A stretch of DNA of 64,000 bases, taken from Sphingomonas cannabina. Its GTDB lineage: Bacteria > Pseudomonadota > Alphaproteobacteria > Sphingomonadales > Sphingomonadaceae. The notes under the pieces were generated by a model, which was given only the letters and a program-made list of their open reading frames with translations, was not told where the DNA came from and ran no database searches. Shown piece by piece: positions 8,925 to 16,920 of the stretch. Position 1 is the first letter of the stretch. Each line of letters opens with the position of its first letter. The stretch is taken from positions 2,899,001 through 2,963,000 of the forward strand of contig NZ_CP090059.1 in NCBI RefSeq assembly GCF_021391395.1, in the 5' to 3' direction. A program made the translations under genes and the position numbers.

Positions 8925-9664
8925 GTCAGGTCCTGGATCGATTGGGGCTCGGCGACCCGGTAGGGGCGATTACGCCATTCGGCGATCTTGTCGGCATACA
9001 TCTCGCCCACGCCCGGGTAGCCGAGCAGCTTCCAGGATGCCTTGCCCCGGTTGCCGCCGTAGATCGGGTCGGCGAAGAAGCCGTCCATCACCAGCTGGAA
9101 CAGCGTGTTGAAGAAGTTGCGCGTCGGCACGGTTGGCAGGTCGATCGCCGCCTGCTCGAGCGCCGACACCAGCTTGATCCGGTCCGCCTCCTCCAGCATG
9201 TCGAAAGTGCTGCCGCCATGGGTCGCGCGGACATGGTCGTTCACGTCGGCGATGCCTGCGCGGACGAGCTGGTTGGGCGTCAGGCGCAGCTGATATCCCT
9301 GCTCGGGTGTTCCCTCGCGGAACGGCCCCTGCAGGTACATGCGCTCGCCATTGCCCCAGGCGCTGTAGAGCTGCCGGTCGACGAACAGCGCGACGCCCAG
9401 CTCCGTGCCCCTGGCAGTGAACTCGTCCTGCGGGATCAGCGTGTCGACGAAGGCTTCGACGAAGGCGGCCTCATCGGGATTGAGGAAGATGTAACCCGGG
9501 GACGGCGCCGCGCCTGCAGGCGGCGCTCCGCTGGTGCCCTGCGCCGGCATGTCATGCCCGGCGTGCGTCTCCTGCGCCTCGGCAAAGGGCGCCGCTGCCA
9601 TGCCCACGCCGAAGCCGGCCAGCTTCAGCAGCGTGCGGCGGTCCGCGGTCGGCTTCCCGCTCAT
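8921..9664 (-). CDS. Gluconate 2-dehydrogenase subunit 3 family protein with Tat signal
   Basis: A 247-aa small subunit (gamma) that partners GMC dehydrogenases and is needed for their export. The N-terminus has ADRRTLLKLAGFGVGMAAAP, a clear twin-arginine signal. After the cleavage region there is an unusual short His/Met stretch, THAGHDMPAQG, and then the conserved subunit 3 domain (FLNPDEAAFVEAFVDTLIP onward, ending GVGEMYADKIAEWRNRPY). Start overlaps the MFS stop and its stop overlaps the large-subunit start, so stoichiometric synthesis is likely. The His/Met stretch is not a standard part of the family as far as known here. Confidence 0.9.
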   Translation of the reverse strand: MSGKPTADRRTLLKLAGFGVGMAAAPFAEAQETHAGHDMPAQGTSGAPPAGAAPSPGYIFLNPDEAAFVEAFVDTLIPQDEFTARGTELGVALFVDRQLYSAWGNGERMYLQGPFREGTPEQGYQLRLTPNQLVRAGIADVNDHVRATHGGSTFDMLEEADRIKLVSALEQAAIDLPTVPTRNFFNTLFQLVMDGFFADPIYGGNRGKASWKLLGYPGVGEMYADKIAEWRNRPYRVAEPQSIQDLT

Positions 9665-10983
9665 GCCAGCGCCTCCTGCCCATCGCGGAGCTTGCGCGAG
9701 GCGTCGATGCGCAGGAACAGCAGCGCCGCGATCAGGCACAATATCGACAGCACTGCGAAGGCGGCGAACCAGCCGCTCATGCTGACAATATAGCCCGTCA
9801 CCGCGGCGGCGACCGCCGCGCCCGTATTGCCGAGCGTGTTCATGACCGCTGACACCGAGCCCGCATATTCGCCGCCGATGTCGAGCGTCACCGCCCAGGA
9901 CACGCCGACGGTCAGCTCCAACCCGAACAGCGCGACGCAGAAGCACAGGATGCTCGGCACCGGATCGGCGATCGCCGCGGCCAGCGGGATCATCGCCGCC
10001 GCCGTCAGGAAGCCGACGATCGCCACGGCCCGGCGGGCCATCTTCAGTCCGGCGCCGCGCTTGACCAGCAGGTCGGATGCCCAGCCGCCCGTGAGGTCGC
10101 CGATCACACCGGCCATGAGCGGCAGGCTGGCGAACAGCCCCATCAGCGCGATGTCGAACCCGCGCGCGTCGTGCAGGTACTTGGGAAACCAGGTCAGGAA
10201 GATGTTGATGCAATAGGCGTAGCAGAAGTACATCGCCGACAGCACCCAGAGCTGCGGATTGGCGAGCAGGTGGCGCCACGGCACGCTGACCCGAGCACGG
10301 CCGGCCCCCAGTGCGCCCTCGATCATCTCCAGCTCGGCGGCGTTGACGGAAGGATGCTCGCGCGGCGTGTCGCGATAGTAGAAGAACCACAAGAGCGCCC
10401 AGGCAATGCCGACGAGGGCAAAGACCAGGAACGGCATCCGCCAGCCGAACTGTACGATGAGGAGCGCGACGAACACCGGTGTCACCGCCCCGCCCAGCCG
10501 CGCGCCGGCATGGGTCACCCCCTGCGCCCAGCCGCGTTCCGACGGCAGCATCCAGCGCGACAGCGACCTGGTGGCGATCGGGAACGCGCCCGCCTCGCCC
10601 ATGCCGAACAGGAAGCGGCACACCATCATCGATCCCGCCGACCAGGTCAGCGCCGTGGCGGCGGTGAAGGTGGACCACCAGAGCACCACGCCGGTCAGCG
10701 CACGGCGCGGCCCGAACCTGTCGCCCAGCCAGCCGCCGGGAATCTGGAACAGCGCATAGGCGATGGAGAAGGACGCGAAGATCCAGCCCATCGTCACCGG
10801 CGAGAAGCCATACTCGCGCTCGATCACCGGCGCGGCCGTCGCGATCACGACGCGGTCCATATAGGTGATGAGATAAGCCAGCACCGTCAGCCAGAGCACG
10901 ACGTGGCGCGCGCGCGTGGGACGCGCCGCACCGGCGGCGGCCGCGGTGTCACGCTGCTCCGCGACCGCTGCCTCGCTCGTCAC
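9661..10983 (-). CDS. MFS transporter, anion:cation symporter (ACS) type
   Basis: About 440 residues with twelve predicted membrane segments. The first cytosolic loop has GGWLGDRFGPRRAL, the MFS motif A, and TM1 ends in YLITYMDRVVIATAAP, typical of ACS carriers for sugar acids and other organic anions. A TTG at 10998 is also possible, but a GTG at 10983 has GGAGGG five bases upstream and overlaps the stop of the amidohydrolase (GTGA), so it was chosen. The carrier probably brings the operon's substrate, or a product made in the periplasm, into the cell. Confidence 0.9.
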   Translation of the reverse strand: MTSEAAVAEQRDTAAAAGAARPTRARHVVLWLTVLAYLITYMDRVVIATAAPVIEREYGFSPVTMGWIFASFSIAYALFQIPGGWLGDRFGPRRALTGVVLWWSTFTAATALTWSAGSMMVCRFLFGMGEAGAFPIATRSLSRWMLPSERGWAQGVTHAGARLGGAVTPVFVALLIVQFGWRMPFLVFALVGIAWALLWFFYYRDTPREHPSVNAAELEMIEGALGAGRARVSVPWRHLLANPQLWVLSAMYFCYAYCINIFLTWFPKYLHDARGFDIALMGLFASLPLMAGVIGDLTGGWASDLLVKRGAGLKMARRAVAIVGFLTAAAMIPLAAAIADPVPSILCFCVALFGLELTVGVSWAVTLDIGGEYAGSVSAVMNTLGNTGAAVAAAVTGYIVSMSGWFAAFAVLSILCLIAALLFLRIDASRKLRDGQEALA

Positions 10984-12368
10984 GGACGCCCTCCGCAAGC
11001 ACCGGCGGCGCGGCCGGTGCAGGTCTGCCAGATCGTCGGCACCTTGGTCCCGGCGATGTAGACGGCATCGATGGCGCGCGTGTTGCGGATGTCCGCGGTT
11101 GGATCACGATCCAGCACCAGCAGGTCGGCCCATTTGCCCGGCGCGATCGAGCCGATGTCGCTGGCGCCCATGAATTCCGCATTGGCGCCGGTGGCCGCGG
11201 TGAGCGCCTGCAGCGGCGTCACCCCCGCCTTGACCATCAGCTCGAGCTCCCAATGCGCGAAATAGCCGGGGAAGCGCGCCGTGGGTCCGCTATCGGTGCC
11301 CATGCCGTAGCGGATGCCGGCCTTCACCTCGCGTCCGAAATTCTCCATCGCGGTCTTGAGGGCCGGCGCATATTTGGGGAAGTTCGGCGCCGCGCCCAGC
11401 TTTGCCGCCCGCTCCGGGCTTGCGAGCTCCTTCTGCACCTCTGGCGTCACCCCGCGCGTGAAGAAGGGGTCGTCGAGGAAAGGCAGCGTCTTATAGGTGA
11501 AAGACGCCTCGCGGCTGAGCGTCGCGGCCATCTGCCAGACGCCCTTCGCCTTCATCTGACCGAGCAGGGCATCGTCGACAGCGCGGTCCCGCACGGAATG
11601 GGCGAAGGCATCCACGCCCTCACGCGTCAGTTCGGCGGCATTGTCATAATAGAAGATGTGGGCGACGGCCTTCTTTCCGTCCTTGTGCGCTTCGTCGATC
11701 ACCGCGCTGCTGATCCGCGGCGGCATCCGCTCATCCAGCATGCCGAACTCGTCGTCGACCCAAAGCTTGATGAGGTCGGCGCCCTTGGACGCCTGCGCGT
11801 CCACCATCGCCCGCGCCTCTTCCGGCGTGGCGACCGACTGTTCGAGGCCGGGAACCCCGCCATAGCTGCCCTTGAAGACCACGCCCTGCCCGACGGTATA
11901 GACCCGCGCCATCGTCGTGCGCCTCTTGCGCAGCTGCTGGATCGGGAAGATCAGGTCCTGCTCGGTGCCGAGTGTCTGGACGGTGGTGACGCCGTAGGCG
12001 GCGTATGTCCTGAGCTGCTTCTCGATATTCTCGGGTGTCTGGTACTTGAGGTTCTGGGTGATACCGTCGACCAGCCCCAGATGAACATGGCTGTCGATCA
12101 GGCCGGGCATCAAATACTTGCCCTTCAGCGTTTCGACCTCCGCCCCGGCAGGCACCTTCACCTTCGCGGAAGGCCCGACCCAGGTGATCCGGCCATCGGT
12201 GACAATGATTGCCTGGTTCGCCGCCGGCGCACTTCCGGTCCCGTCGATCAGCGTGAAATCGCGCAGCACCGTCGTTTGCGCGGCCGCCGTCCCCGGAAGT
12301 CCGGCGAACATTGCCGCTGCCAGGCTGAGAACCGAAAGTCCGGCTTTCTTAGCAGACCACATAGCCAT
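10980..12368 (-). CDS. Secreted metal-dependent amidohydrolase
   Basis: A 462-aa amidohydrolase-superfamily protein (imidazolonepropionase/prolidase-like branch). The metal site is complete: HVH at 94-96, a candidate carboxylated Lys at 201 (LIKLWVDD), His237, His257 and Asp359 (GMGTDSG). A signal peptide (residues 9-30, ending TAAAQ) puts it in the periplasm. A second ATG at 12362 lies at a better distance from GGAGAGG and may be the true start. As first gene of the nine-gene operon it could open a cyclic amide, ester or lactone before transport and oxidation. The candidate operator lies 17 bases upstream. Confidence 0.88.
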   Translation of the reverse strand: MAMWSAKKAGLSVLSLAAAMFAGLPGTAAAQTTVLRDFTLIDGTGSAPAANQAIIVTDGRITWVGPSAKVKVPAGAEVETLKGKYLMPGLIDSHVHLGLVDGITQNLKYQTPENIEKQLRTYAAYGVTTVQTLGTEQDLIFPIQQLRKRRTTMARVYTVGQGVVFKGSYGGVPGLEQSVATPEEARAMVDAQASKGADLIKLWVDDEFGMLDERMPPRISSAVIDEAHKDGKKAVAHIFYYDNAAELTREGVDAFAHSVRDRAVDDALLGQMKAKGVWQMAATLSREASFTYKTLPFLDDPFFTRGVTPEVQKELASPERAAKLGAAPNFPKYAPALKTAMENFGREVKAGIRYGMGTDSGPTARFPGYFAHWELELMVKAGVTPLQALTAATGANAEFMGASDIGSIAPGKWADLLVLDRDPTADIRNTRAIDAVYIAGTKVPTIWQTCTGRAAGACGGRP

Positions 12369-12384
12369 CCTCTCCAGACCGATT

Positions 12385-12399
12385 TCATATCCTATATGA
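12385..12399. promoter_or_regulatory. Candidate GntR operator upstream of the dehydrogenase operon
   Basis: TCATAT-CCT-ATATGA is a perfect 6-bp inverted repeat around three bases. The same design, TAATAT-AGG-ATATTA, occurs upstream of the adjacent gntR gene; read on the other strand its centre is also CCT. Two matching dyads, each in a promoter region next to one FCD-GntR gene, make them the likely binding sites of that regulator. The assignment is inference. Confidence 0.7.
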
Positions 12400-12498
12400 T
12401 CTGGTTTTCGGTTGTGGTAGGTGGTTGCGGTTGGCGCGTCAAGCCGCTTTCCGGAAACTCCGTCGATCCTGTTGCGCCGCCTTCGCCCGGCCGTGCGC

Positions 12499-13224
12499 TC
12501 AGCCGCGGGAGGTGCCGTTCGCCCTGTCCATCCGCTGCTGCGAACAGGTCAGATGGTCGCGCACCGACTGTTCGGCCGCGGCAGGATCATGCGCCAGCAG
12601 GGCGGCGATGATGCGCTGATGCTCCCGCGCCGCCACGTCGGGCGCGTTGGGCTGCGCGCTGTTCTGGTAGAGCGATCGAAATATCTGGAGATGCGCGTGC
12701 AGCCGCTCGATCGTTTCCTCGATCAGCCGGTTTCCGCTGCCCTTCGCGATCAGCCGATGGAGTTGCGCATCCGCCTCGGCGAACCGGGCATAGGCCTGCT
12801 CGTCGCGCTCGACCACCGCGTCCATCTCGGCCTGGATCGACTGGAGGATCGACAGCGCCTCATCGTCCATGCGCTCGGCCGCGCGCGCGGCGGCATAGGG
12901 CTCGATCAGCAATCGAAGCGTATAGAGGTCGTGCACCTCCTCCGGCGTCATCTGCGGACTGGCGCGGTAGCCGACATTGGTGGTCTTGTAGACGAGCTTC
13001 TCCGCCTCCAGCTGACTCAGCGCCTCGCGAATCGGTGTCTGCGACATGCCCAGCTGTCGCGCGACCGTGTCGATCGGAATGCGCTCCCCCGGCGCGATCT
13101 TCACCGACATCAGCATCGAGAGAAGATGCTGATAGGCGTGCTCCACCAGCGTCGGCGCAGAAGCGGCGCGCGCCGTGGGAGCGATGGCATTGGAAACTTG
13201 AGACGTGTTCTGCAGATCGGACAT
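12499..13224 (-). CDS. GntR family transcriptional regulator, FCD (FadR/VanR) subfamily
   Basis: About 241 residues. The N-terminal winged helix-turn-helix (roughly residues 25-95) contains the recognition segment QLGMSQTPIREALSQLEAE. The all-helical FCD ligand domain follows (about 100-225), with the usual acidic/His metal site suggested by EADAQLHRLIAKGSGN and REHQRIIAALLAHD. Such proteins are usually repressors released by a catabolite. An in-frame GTG at 13230 is an alternative start. It is transcribed toward the dehydrogenase operon and has a dyad at 13253-13267 matching the one before that operon, so it probably controls both itself and the operon. Confidence 0.9.
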   Translation of the reverse strand: MSDLQNTSQVSNAIAPTARAASAPTLVEHAYQHLLSMLMSVKIAPGERIPIDTVARQLGMSQTPIREALSQLEAEKLVYKTTNVGYRASPQMTPEEVHDLYTLRLLIEPYAAARAAERMDDEALSILQSIQAEMDAVVERDEQAYARFAEADAQLHRLIAKGSGNRLIEETIERLHAHLQIFRSLYQNSAQPNAPDVAAREHQRIIAALLAHDPAAAEQSVRDHLTCSQQRMDRANGTSRG

Positions 13225-13252
13225 AGCCACGACTTATATGCTCGGATGCGAG

Positions 13253-13267
13253 TAATATAGGATATTA
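13253..13267. promoter_or_regulatory. Candidate GntR operator upstream of gntR (autoregulation)
   Basis: TAATAT-AGG-ATATTA is a perfect inverted repeat 29 bases before the ATG at 13224. It matches the dyad at 12385-12399 in 13 of 15 positions when read on the opposite strand (T-A/C-ATAT-CCT-ATAT-T/G-A). Confidence 0.68.
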
Positions 13268-13891
13268 TCGCCTAGTTGGCGATGACGCATTGCACCCTGG
13301 GCGATGAGGGGAGGAGATGTCTTGTCCAGCGCTCAAATCGTCGGCGAAAGGTGAACATCACCGGCACCCGAGCAGTCGGGTTACGTCGAGATGTCAGGAA
13401 GCCGCCGATCACGCTGTCGCGATAACAAACGGAACCGCCGCTATCGCCCTCCCCGGTCGCCGCCGCCTATTGCCGCGCTTCGGTCGATCCAGGGCGGCAT
13501 CTACAAGATAATCCCGCCCGGGATAGGCATAGTCGAGCGCATTCCTGAGCACCGCCAGCACGCCGCGGTTGTATTCGGCCGTGACCAAGATGTAGCCGTC
13601 GAATTCCGCCACCTTGCGCTGCCGTCGCTGGGCCGCCTCAGCTTGCGAGAGCACCTAGGCGGTCGATGCCAACTCGTCGAAGAAGCGTGTCGGATAAACA
13701 AGCGGCCGGCATCGGTGAAAAGCAGTTCTGACGAATTCCGACCGAAGTCGTTGAAGGTCGACCTGAATGGGCACGCACCGAATCGCGTTGAAGTCCCTGA
13801 AGCACGAGTACGAACTACACATCTTCTTGCAAAAAGAAGTCCTTCATGGCATGTAACGGTGGCAAGATCCTCTTCGATAAAGGAAACACCG
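13268..13891. other. Intergenic stretch with a gene remnant
   Basis: Apart from the FMN-reductase remnant listed separately, no gene could be supported here. A small perfect hairpin, CTTCTT-gcaaa-AAGAAG, lies at 13823-13839, about 50 bases before the next gene. Base composition drops toward A/T from about 13.8 kb. Confidence 0.5.
13409..13700 (-). pseudogene. Remnant of an NAD(P)H-dependent FMN reductase gene
   Basis: On the minus strand the frame reads RFFDELASTA, then a TAG stop, then VLSQAEAAQ...AEFDGYILVTAEYNRGVLAVLRNALDYAYPG in pieces. The core VTAEYNRG...LRNALDYAYP is the flavin-binding signature of SsuE/ChrR-type NADPH-dependent FMN reductases, which are about 180 residues long. Here the N-terminal half is missing, one in-frame stop interrupts it, and the sequence after NALDYAYPG does not continue as the family does. 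It is therefore a decayed fragment. The in-frame open part alone is 81 codons. Confidence 0.7.
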
Positions 13892-14257
13892 ATGCGTGCT
13901 GTGTCCTTTATATCGGCCTTTATAATCGTTGGATCATTCGGGTGGATACCGAGCGAGGCGCGTGCCGCTCAAGACAATACGGAGAAAATGGACGCGAAAA
14001 ACAAGGAGCGGTGTGCAAACTTCGGCTTTAGAGAAGGCACCGATGCCTTTGCAAATTGCGTGATGCAGTTTTCGCTCAGTCAGGAGCGGCGCCAGCCGCC
14101 CGATCACGAGACACTTGTCCGTCGATATCGGGATCGCAGCATGGCTCGGCGTGGCGATGATCGTTACCCGGTATGCACTGCCGGTATGATGGAGAATGAG
14201 CTCGACATATCGACGGGAAAATGGGTTGGCCCCAATTGCCAAATGGCGCCTGATTAA
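13892..14257 (+). CDS. Small secreted protein of unknown function
   Basis: A 121-aa protein with a signal peptide (MRAVSFISAFIIVGSFGW..., cleavage probably after EARAA near residue 25). The mature part is polar and charged with five Cys, including ERCANFGF, FANCVMQ, PVCTAGM and GPNCQMAPD. The motif CANFGFREGTDAFANCVMQ resembles the short C-x(4-6)-GT-x-FA-x-C-V segment found in several small alphaproteobacterial periplasmic proteins. The start has AGGAAA five bases upstream. Codon use is more A/T-rich than in the genes around it, as is the region to 14.46 kb. Confidence 0.75.
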   Translation: MRAVSFISAFIIVGSFGWIPSEARAAQDNTEKMDAKNKERCANFGFREGTDAFANCVMQFSLSQERRQPPDHETLVRRYRDRSMARRGDDRYPVCTAGMMENELDISTGKWVGPNCQMAPD

Positions 14258-14459
14258 GGCTAGGCACCAGCCTCCAATCCTAACGATAACTATAGAGATC
14301 GACAGACCATCACCAAAGACCGCAAACTGAATGTTGGCGTTAGTCTATATTATTAGATTATAACTTGTTCTATTCGGCGGAACTATCGCTCACCATTGCT
14401 ACAAAGCTGGAATAATACAGCATTCGTTATTTGAAGGATAGCAAAAAGGGGGATCGATC

Positions 14460-15287
14460 ATGCGTCTTCGCCGATTGTACTCCATCATCCTTTCGGCCGT
14501 TGCCTATATCGCATCCGGCACAGCTGCACACGCTCAACGTGTAGATGACAAGATCTGGCTTCAGGCTGGTGCCTTTCGTCCATCCTTCGACTCCGATGCG
14601 CGCGCCGATATTCCCGGTTCGCCGATCGACGGTACTGATTTCGACTTTGAAACCGATCTCGATCTTCCGGAACATAAGACTGTCGTCAACGTGGAAGGCG
14701 GCGTTCGGATCACCAATCATCTTCGGCTCGAGGGAGGGTATTTCTCTCTCAAGCGGGCTGCAGAAGTGACGCTCGAACAGGATATTCGTTGGGAGGAAAC
14801 CACCTATCCAGCGACCGGAGTCGTCGATAGCGCCTTCCGAAGCGACATCTATCGCGCCGCGCTGGGATACTCCTTTGTAAAATCGAAAGATTTCGAGCTT
14901 GGTGCGCGAATTGGCGCCCACATAACGAAATTCAAGATGTTCATTGAAGGGGATGCGATCGTCGATAGCCTGCTTGTGGCGGTCAAGCGCGAGCAGAAGG
15001 ACAAGACCGTGCCGATGCCCAATCTCGGGCTCTATGCCAATGTCGATCTTTCCAGGACCTTTTCGCTGAACGCCGGCGCCAATTGGTTCAAGATCAAAGT
15101 AGGAGACTATAAGGGCAATATCTTCGACGTTTCCGCCGGCATATCCGCGCGCGTCGTTCGCAACCTGGGTATCGGCGCGCGCTATCGCTATGTCGATTAC
15201 GGGTTGCGCGCGCAGGCGGACGACTGGGATGGCAAGGTGAACTACCGCTTCCACGGTCCTGCCGTGTTCGTGGAGCTAGGCTTCTGA
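14460..15287 (+). CDS. Outer-membrane beta-barrel protein
   Basis: A 275-aa protein with a signal peptide ending AHAQ (about residue 25). The rest alternates polar and hydrophobic residues in strands typical of an OmpW/OmpA-like barrel: VVNVEGGVRITNHLRLEGGYF, AALGYSFVKSKDFELGARIGAH and GIGARYRYVDYGL. The last residue is Phe (FVELGF), as needed for recognition by the BAM complex. It is followed after 33 bases by a second small exported protein on the same strand. No substrate can be proposed. A long frame on the opposite strand is only its shadow. Confidence 0.82.
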   Translation: MRLRRLYSIILSAVAYIASGTAAHAQRVDDKIWLQAGAFRPSFDSDARADIPGSPIDGTDFDFETDLDLPEHKTVVNVEGGVRITNHLRLEGGYFSLKRAAEVTLEQDIRWEETTYPATGVVDSAFRSDIYRAALGYSFVKSKDFELGARIGAHITKFKMFIEGDAIVDSLLVAVKREQKDKTVPMPNLGLYANVDLSRTFSLNAGANWFKIKVGDYKGNIFDVSAGISARVVRNLGIGARYRYVDYGLRAQADDWDGKVNYRFHGPAVFVELGF

Positions 15288-15320
15288 AGTGAAAGCGATT
15301 TAACAGCGAGGAGATGACCT

Positions 15321-15626
15321 ATGTTGCTTAAATCATTCAAGGCAGCCTGCTTGCTCGGTATCATCGCCGGGGCCGCGGCCCTGCCGGCGCAGGAGCGGCC
15401 GAAATGGGTCCAGGACGGTGACGACCTTAACGACATGGAGAAGGACCTCGCCCAATGCAAATATGAGGCAGCGGCCGCCACCGCCACGATTGGAACGAAC
15501 GATCGACCGAAGAGCACATCCGAGGCCGTCAGCAGTGGCGTGAGCTCGGGTGTCGTGGCCGGAATGGAGCAGGCCAGCCTCATCAAGAAATGCATGAAGG
15601 CCAAAGGCTATCGCAAGGCGAAATGA
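15321..15626 (+). CDS. Small exported protein, unknown function
   Basis: A 101-aa protein with a signal peptide (MLLKSFKAACLLGIIAGAAALPAQ). The mature part starts ERPKWVQDGDDLNDMEKDLAQC, has a Ser/Gly-rich middle (SEAVSSGVSSGVVAG) and ends CMKAKGYRKAK. Two Cys at the ends of the domain could form a disulfide. The terminal C-M-x-x-[KR]-GY pattern is common in small envelope proteins of this lineage. GAGGAG lies seven bases before the ATG. It is probably cotranscribed with the barrel protein and ends at a strong hairpin. Confidence 0.75.
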   Translation: MLLKSFKAACLLGIIAGAAALPAQERPKWVQDGDDLNDMEKDLAQCKYEAAAATATIGTNDRPKSTSEAVSSGVSSGVVAGMEQASLIKKCMKAKGYRKAK

Positions 15627-15667
15627 TGCGCACGGGCAAGGCGCTAGCCATGCCCGTCATCCGGACA

Positions 15668-15702
15668 GACGAGGCAAGCCCGGGGAACGGGCTTGCCTCG
15701 TC
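15668..15702. terminator. Hairpin between convergent genes
   Basis: GACGAGGCAAGCCCG (15668-15682) pairs perfectly with CGGGCTTGCCTCGTC (15688-15702) around a GGGAA loop. The 15-bp stem lies between convergent genes and touches the stop codon of the minus-strand gene, so it may terminate both transcripts. No U-tract follows. Confidence 0.7.
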
Positions 15703-16222
15703 AGGAGACGAAGCGCGTCTTCGTCCCTTCGGCAATCAATGAGCAGCGCAGCTCAACCGGCATGCGCGAAGGCGCGGGCAGCGGGCCGTCCATGAAGTCG
15801 CATGCCAGGATATTGTCCGGACTGCTCCTGCGCGCCGAATAGACGTTCACGTTGACCTTGATCGGTCCCCTTATCCACCGCCTCCTTGCACGAGGAATCT
15901 CGCCGAGCGGGAACGTGGCGATGCCGCCTGTGGCCGGCAATGTCCTGATCCGGTTGAGCAACGGCACGCGACCGCTCTCGTCGGCATGCCGCCGTGCCGC
16001 CGGCGCCGGATCCCCGTAGAAGGAGGCGTCCACCAGGATCAGTTCCCTACCGGCGCTCAGCTTCGCCTGCGCCGCGCGCGACACCGTCACGCGGACCTTG
16101 AGATCGGCCGCGCTGGCCGCGGACATGGATGGACTCTGGCTGAATCCGGCCAGCAGCAGCGCGGCGAGCAGGACGATCGGCCCGGTTGCCCGCATTTTCG
16201 ACGCTCCCTTCGCTGTTGCCAT
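15701..16222 (-). CDS. Exported protein of unknown function
   Basis: A 173-aa protein. GGAGG stands six bases before the chosen ATG at 16222. The N-terminus has positive residues (MATAKGASKMR) and a hydrophobic core (IVLLAALLLAGF), then AASAAD, a likely signal peptide. The mature part looks like a beta-rich single domain: LKVRVTVSRAAQAKL, GELILVDASFYGDPA-like strands, and GPIKVNVNVYSARRS near the end. The motif layout suggests a periplasmic carbohydrate- or metal-binding beta sandwich, but no family was recognised. Its stop overlaps the terminator hairpin. Confidence 0.65.
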   Translation of the reverse strand: MATAKGASKMRATGPIVLLAALLLAGFSQSPSMSAASAADLKVRVTVSRAAQAKLSAGRELILVDASFYGDPAPAARRHADESGRVPLLNRIRTLPATGGIATFPLGEIPRARRRWIRGPIKVNVNVYSARRSSPDNILACDFMDGPLPAPSRMPVELRCSLIAEGTKTRFVS

Positions 16223-16247
16223 AGCAACCTCCGCTCCTTTCCTGCCG

Positions 16248-16871
16248 TCAAGTGAAACGAGGCAGTTGCCACGCCAGCGCGACGGCCACGACCCGGAGCA
16301 GGAAGCAGGCCGATCCCGCAAGTAGCGCGACGATGCGGGCATTCGCCCCGGCCGACCTGCCCAGCACGACGATCACGGCCGCGAGGAACGCCGCGCTGGC
16401 ATAGATGTCCACATGCAGGATCCGGGGCACGGCGTTGAGCAGAATATCCCGTATCGCGCCGCCGCCCACGCCGCCGACGGTGCCGAGGAAAGCCGCCGGC
16501 AGCGGGTGCACGCCGTGGTCGAGCGCCTTCTCTGTGCCGGCAACCGCGAACAATCCCAGCCCCGCGGCATCGAGCACGATCATGATCCACGTCGGCAGCG
16601 TCCCGGCGAGCGGATGAAGGACGATCGTGGCGATCGCCGCACCCAGCACGATCATCCCGTATCGCCAGTCGGCGACGGCGGCGGGGCGGATGCCGATCAG
16701 GAGATCGCGGATGACGCCGCCGCCGAGTGCGGTCGCAAAGGCGAGCGTGACGATCCCCACCGGATCGAAGCCCGCACCGATCGCGATCAGCGCGCCCTCG
16801 ACCGCGAAGACGAAGGTTCCTGCGAGATCGGCAACGCAGACGATCGCCGCGGTACCGGATATGCTGGTCAT
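16248..16871 (-). CDS. Trimeric intracellular cation (TRIC)/YadS-type membrane channel
   Basis: A 207-aa integral membrane protein with about seven hydrophobic segments arranged as two repeats. Each repeat carries the family hallmark: TALGGGVIRDLLIG (about residue 47-60) and GGVGGGAIRDILLN (about 132-145). Prokaryotic TRIC homologues (UPF0126, YadS) form potassium-permeable trimers in the inner membrane. Length and repeat spacing are as expected. It lies 25 bases upstream of the exported protein on the same strand; a functional link is not evident. Confidence 0.9.
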   Translation of the reverse strand: MTSISGTAAIVCVADLAGTFVFAVEGALIAIGAGFDPVGIVTLAFATALGGGVIRDLLIGIRPAAVADWRYGMIVLGAAIATIVLHPLAGTLPTWIMIVLDAAGLGLFAVAGTEKALDHGVHPLPAAFLGTVGGVGGGAIRDILLNAVPRILHVDIYASAAFLAAVIVVLGRSAGANARIVALLAGSACFLLRVVAVALAWQLPRFT

Positions 16872-16920
16872 AGGTGCCTATGCCGGGTTCCGATTGAAGC
16901 GAAGATAGTCGAGCGGCCGG

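Noticed and set aside
14427..15254. 275-codon minus-strand frame opposite the outer-membrane barrel gene
   Set aside because: The plus-strand frame has a signal peptide, beta-barrel pattern and terminal Phe; the minus frame has no start context or recognisable domain.
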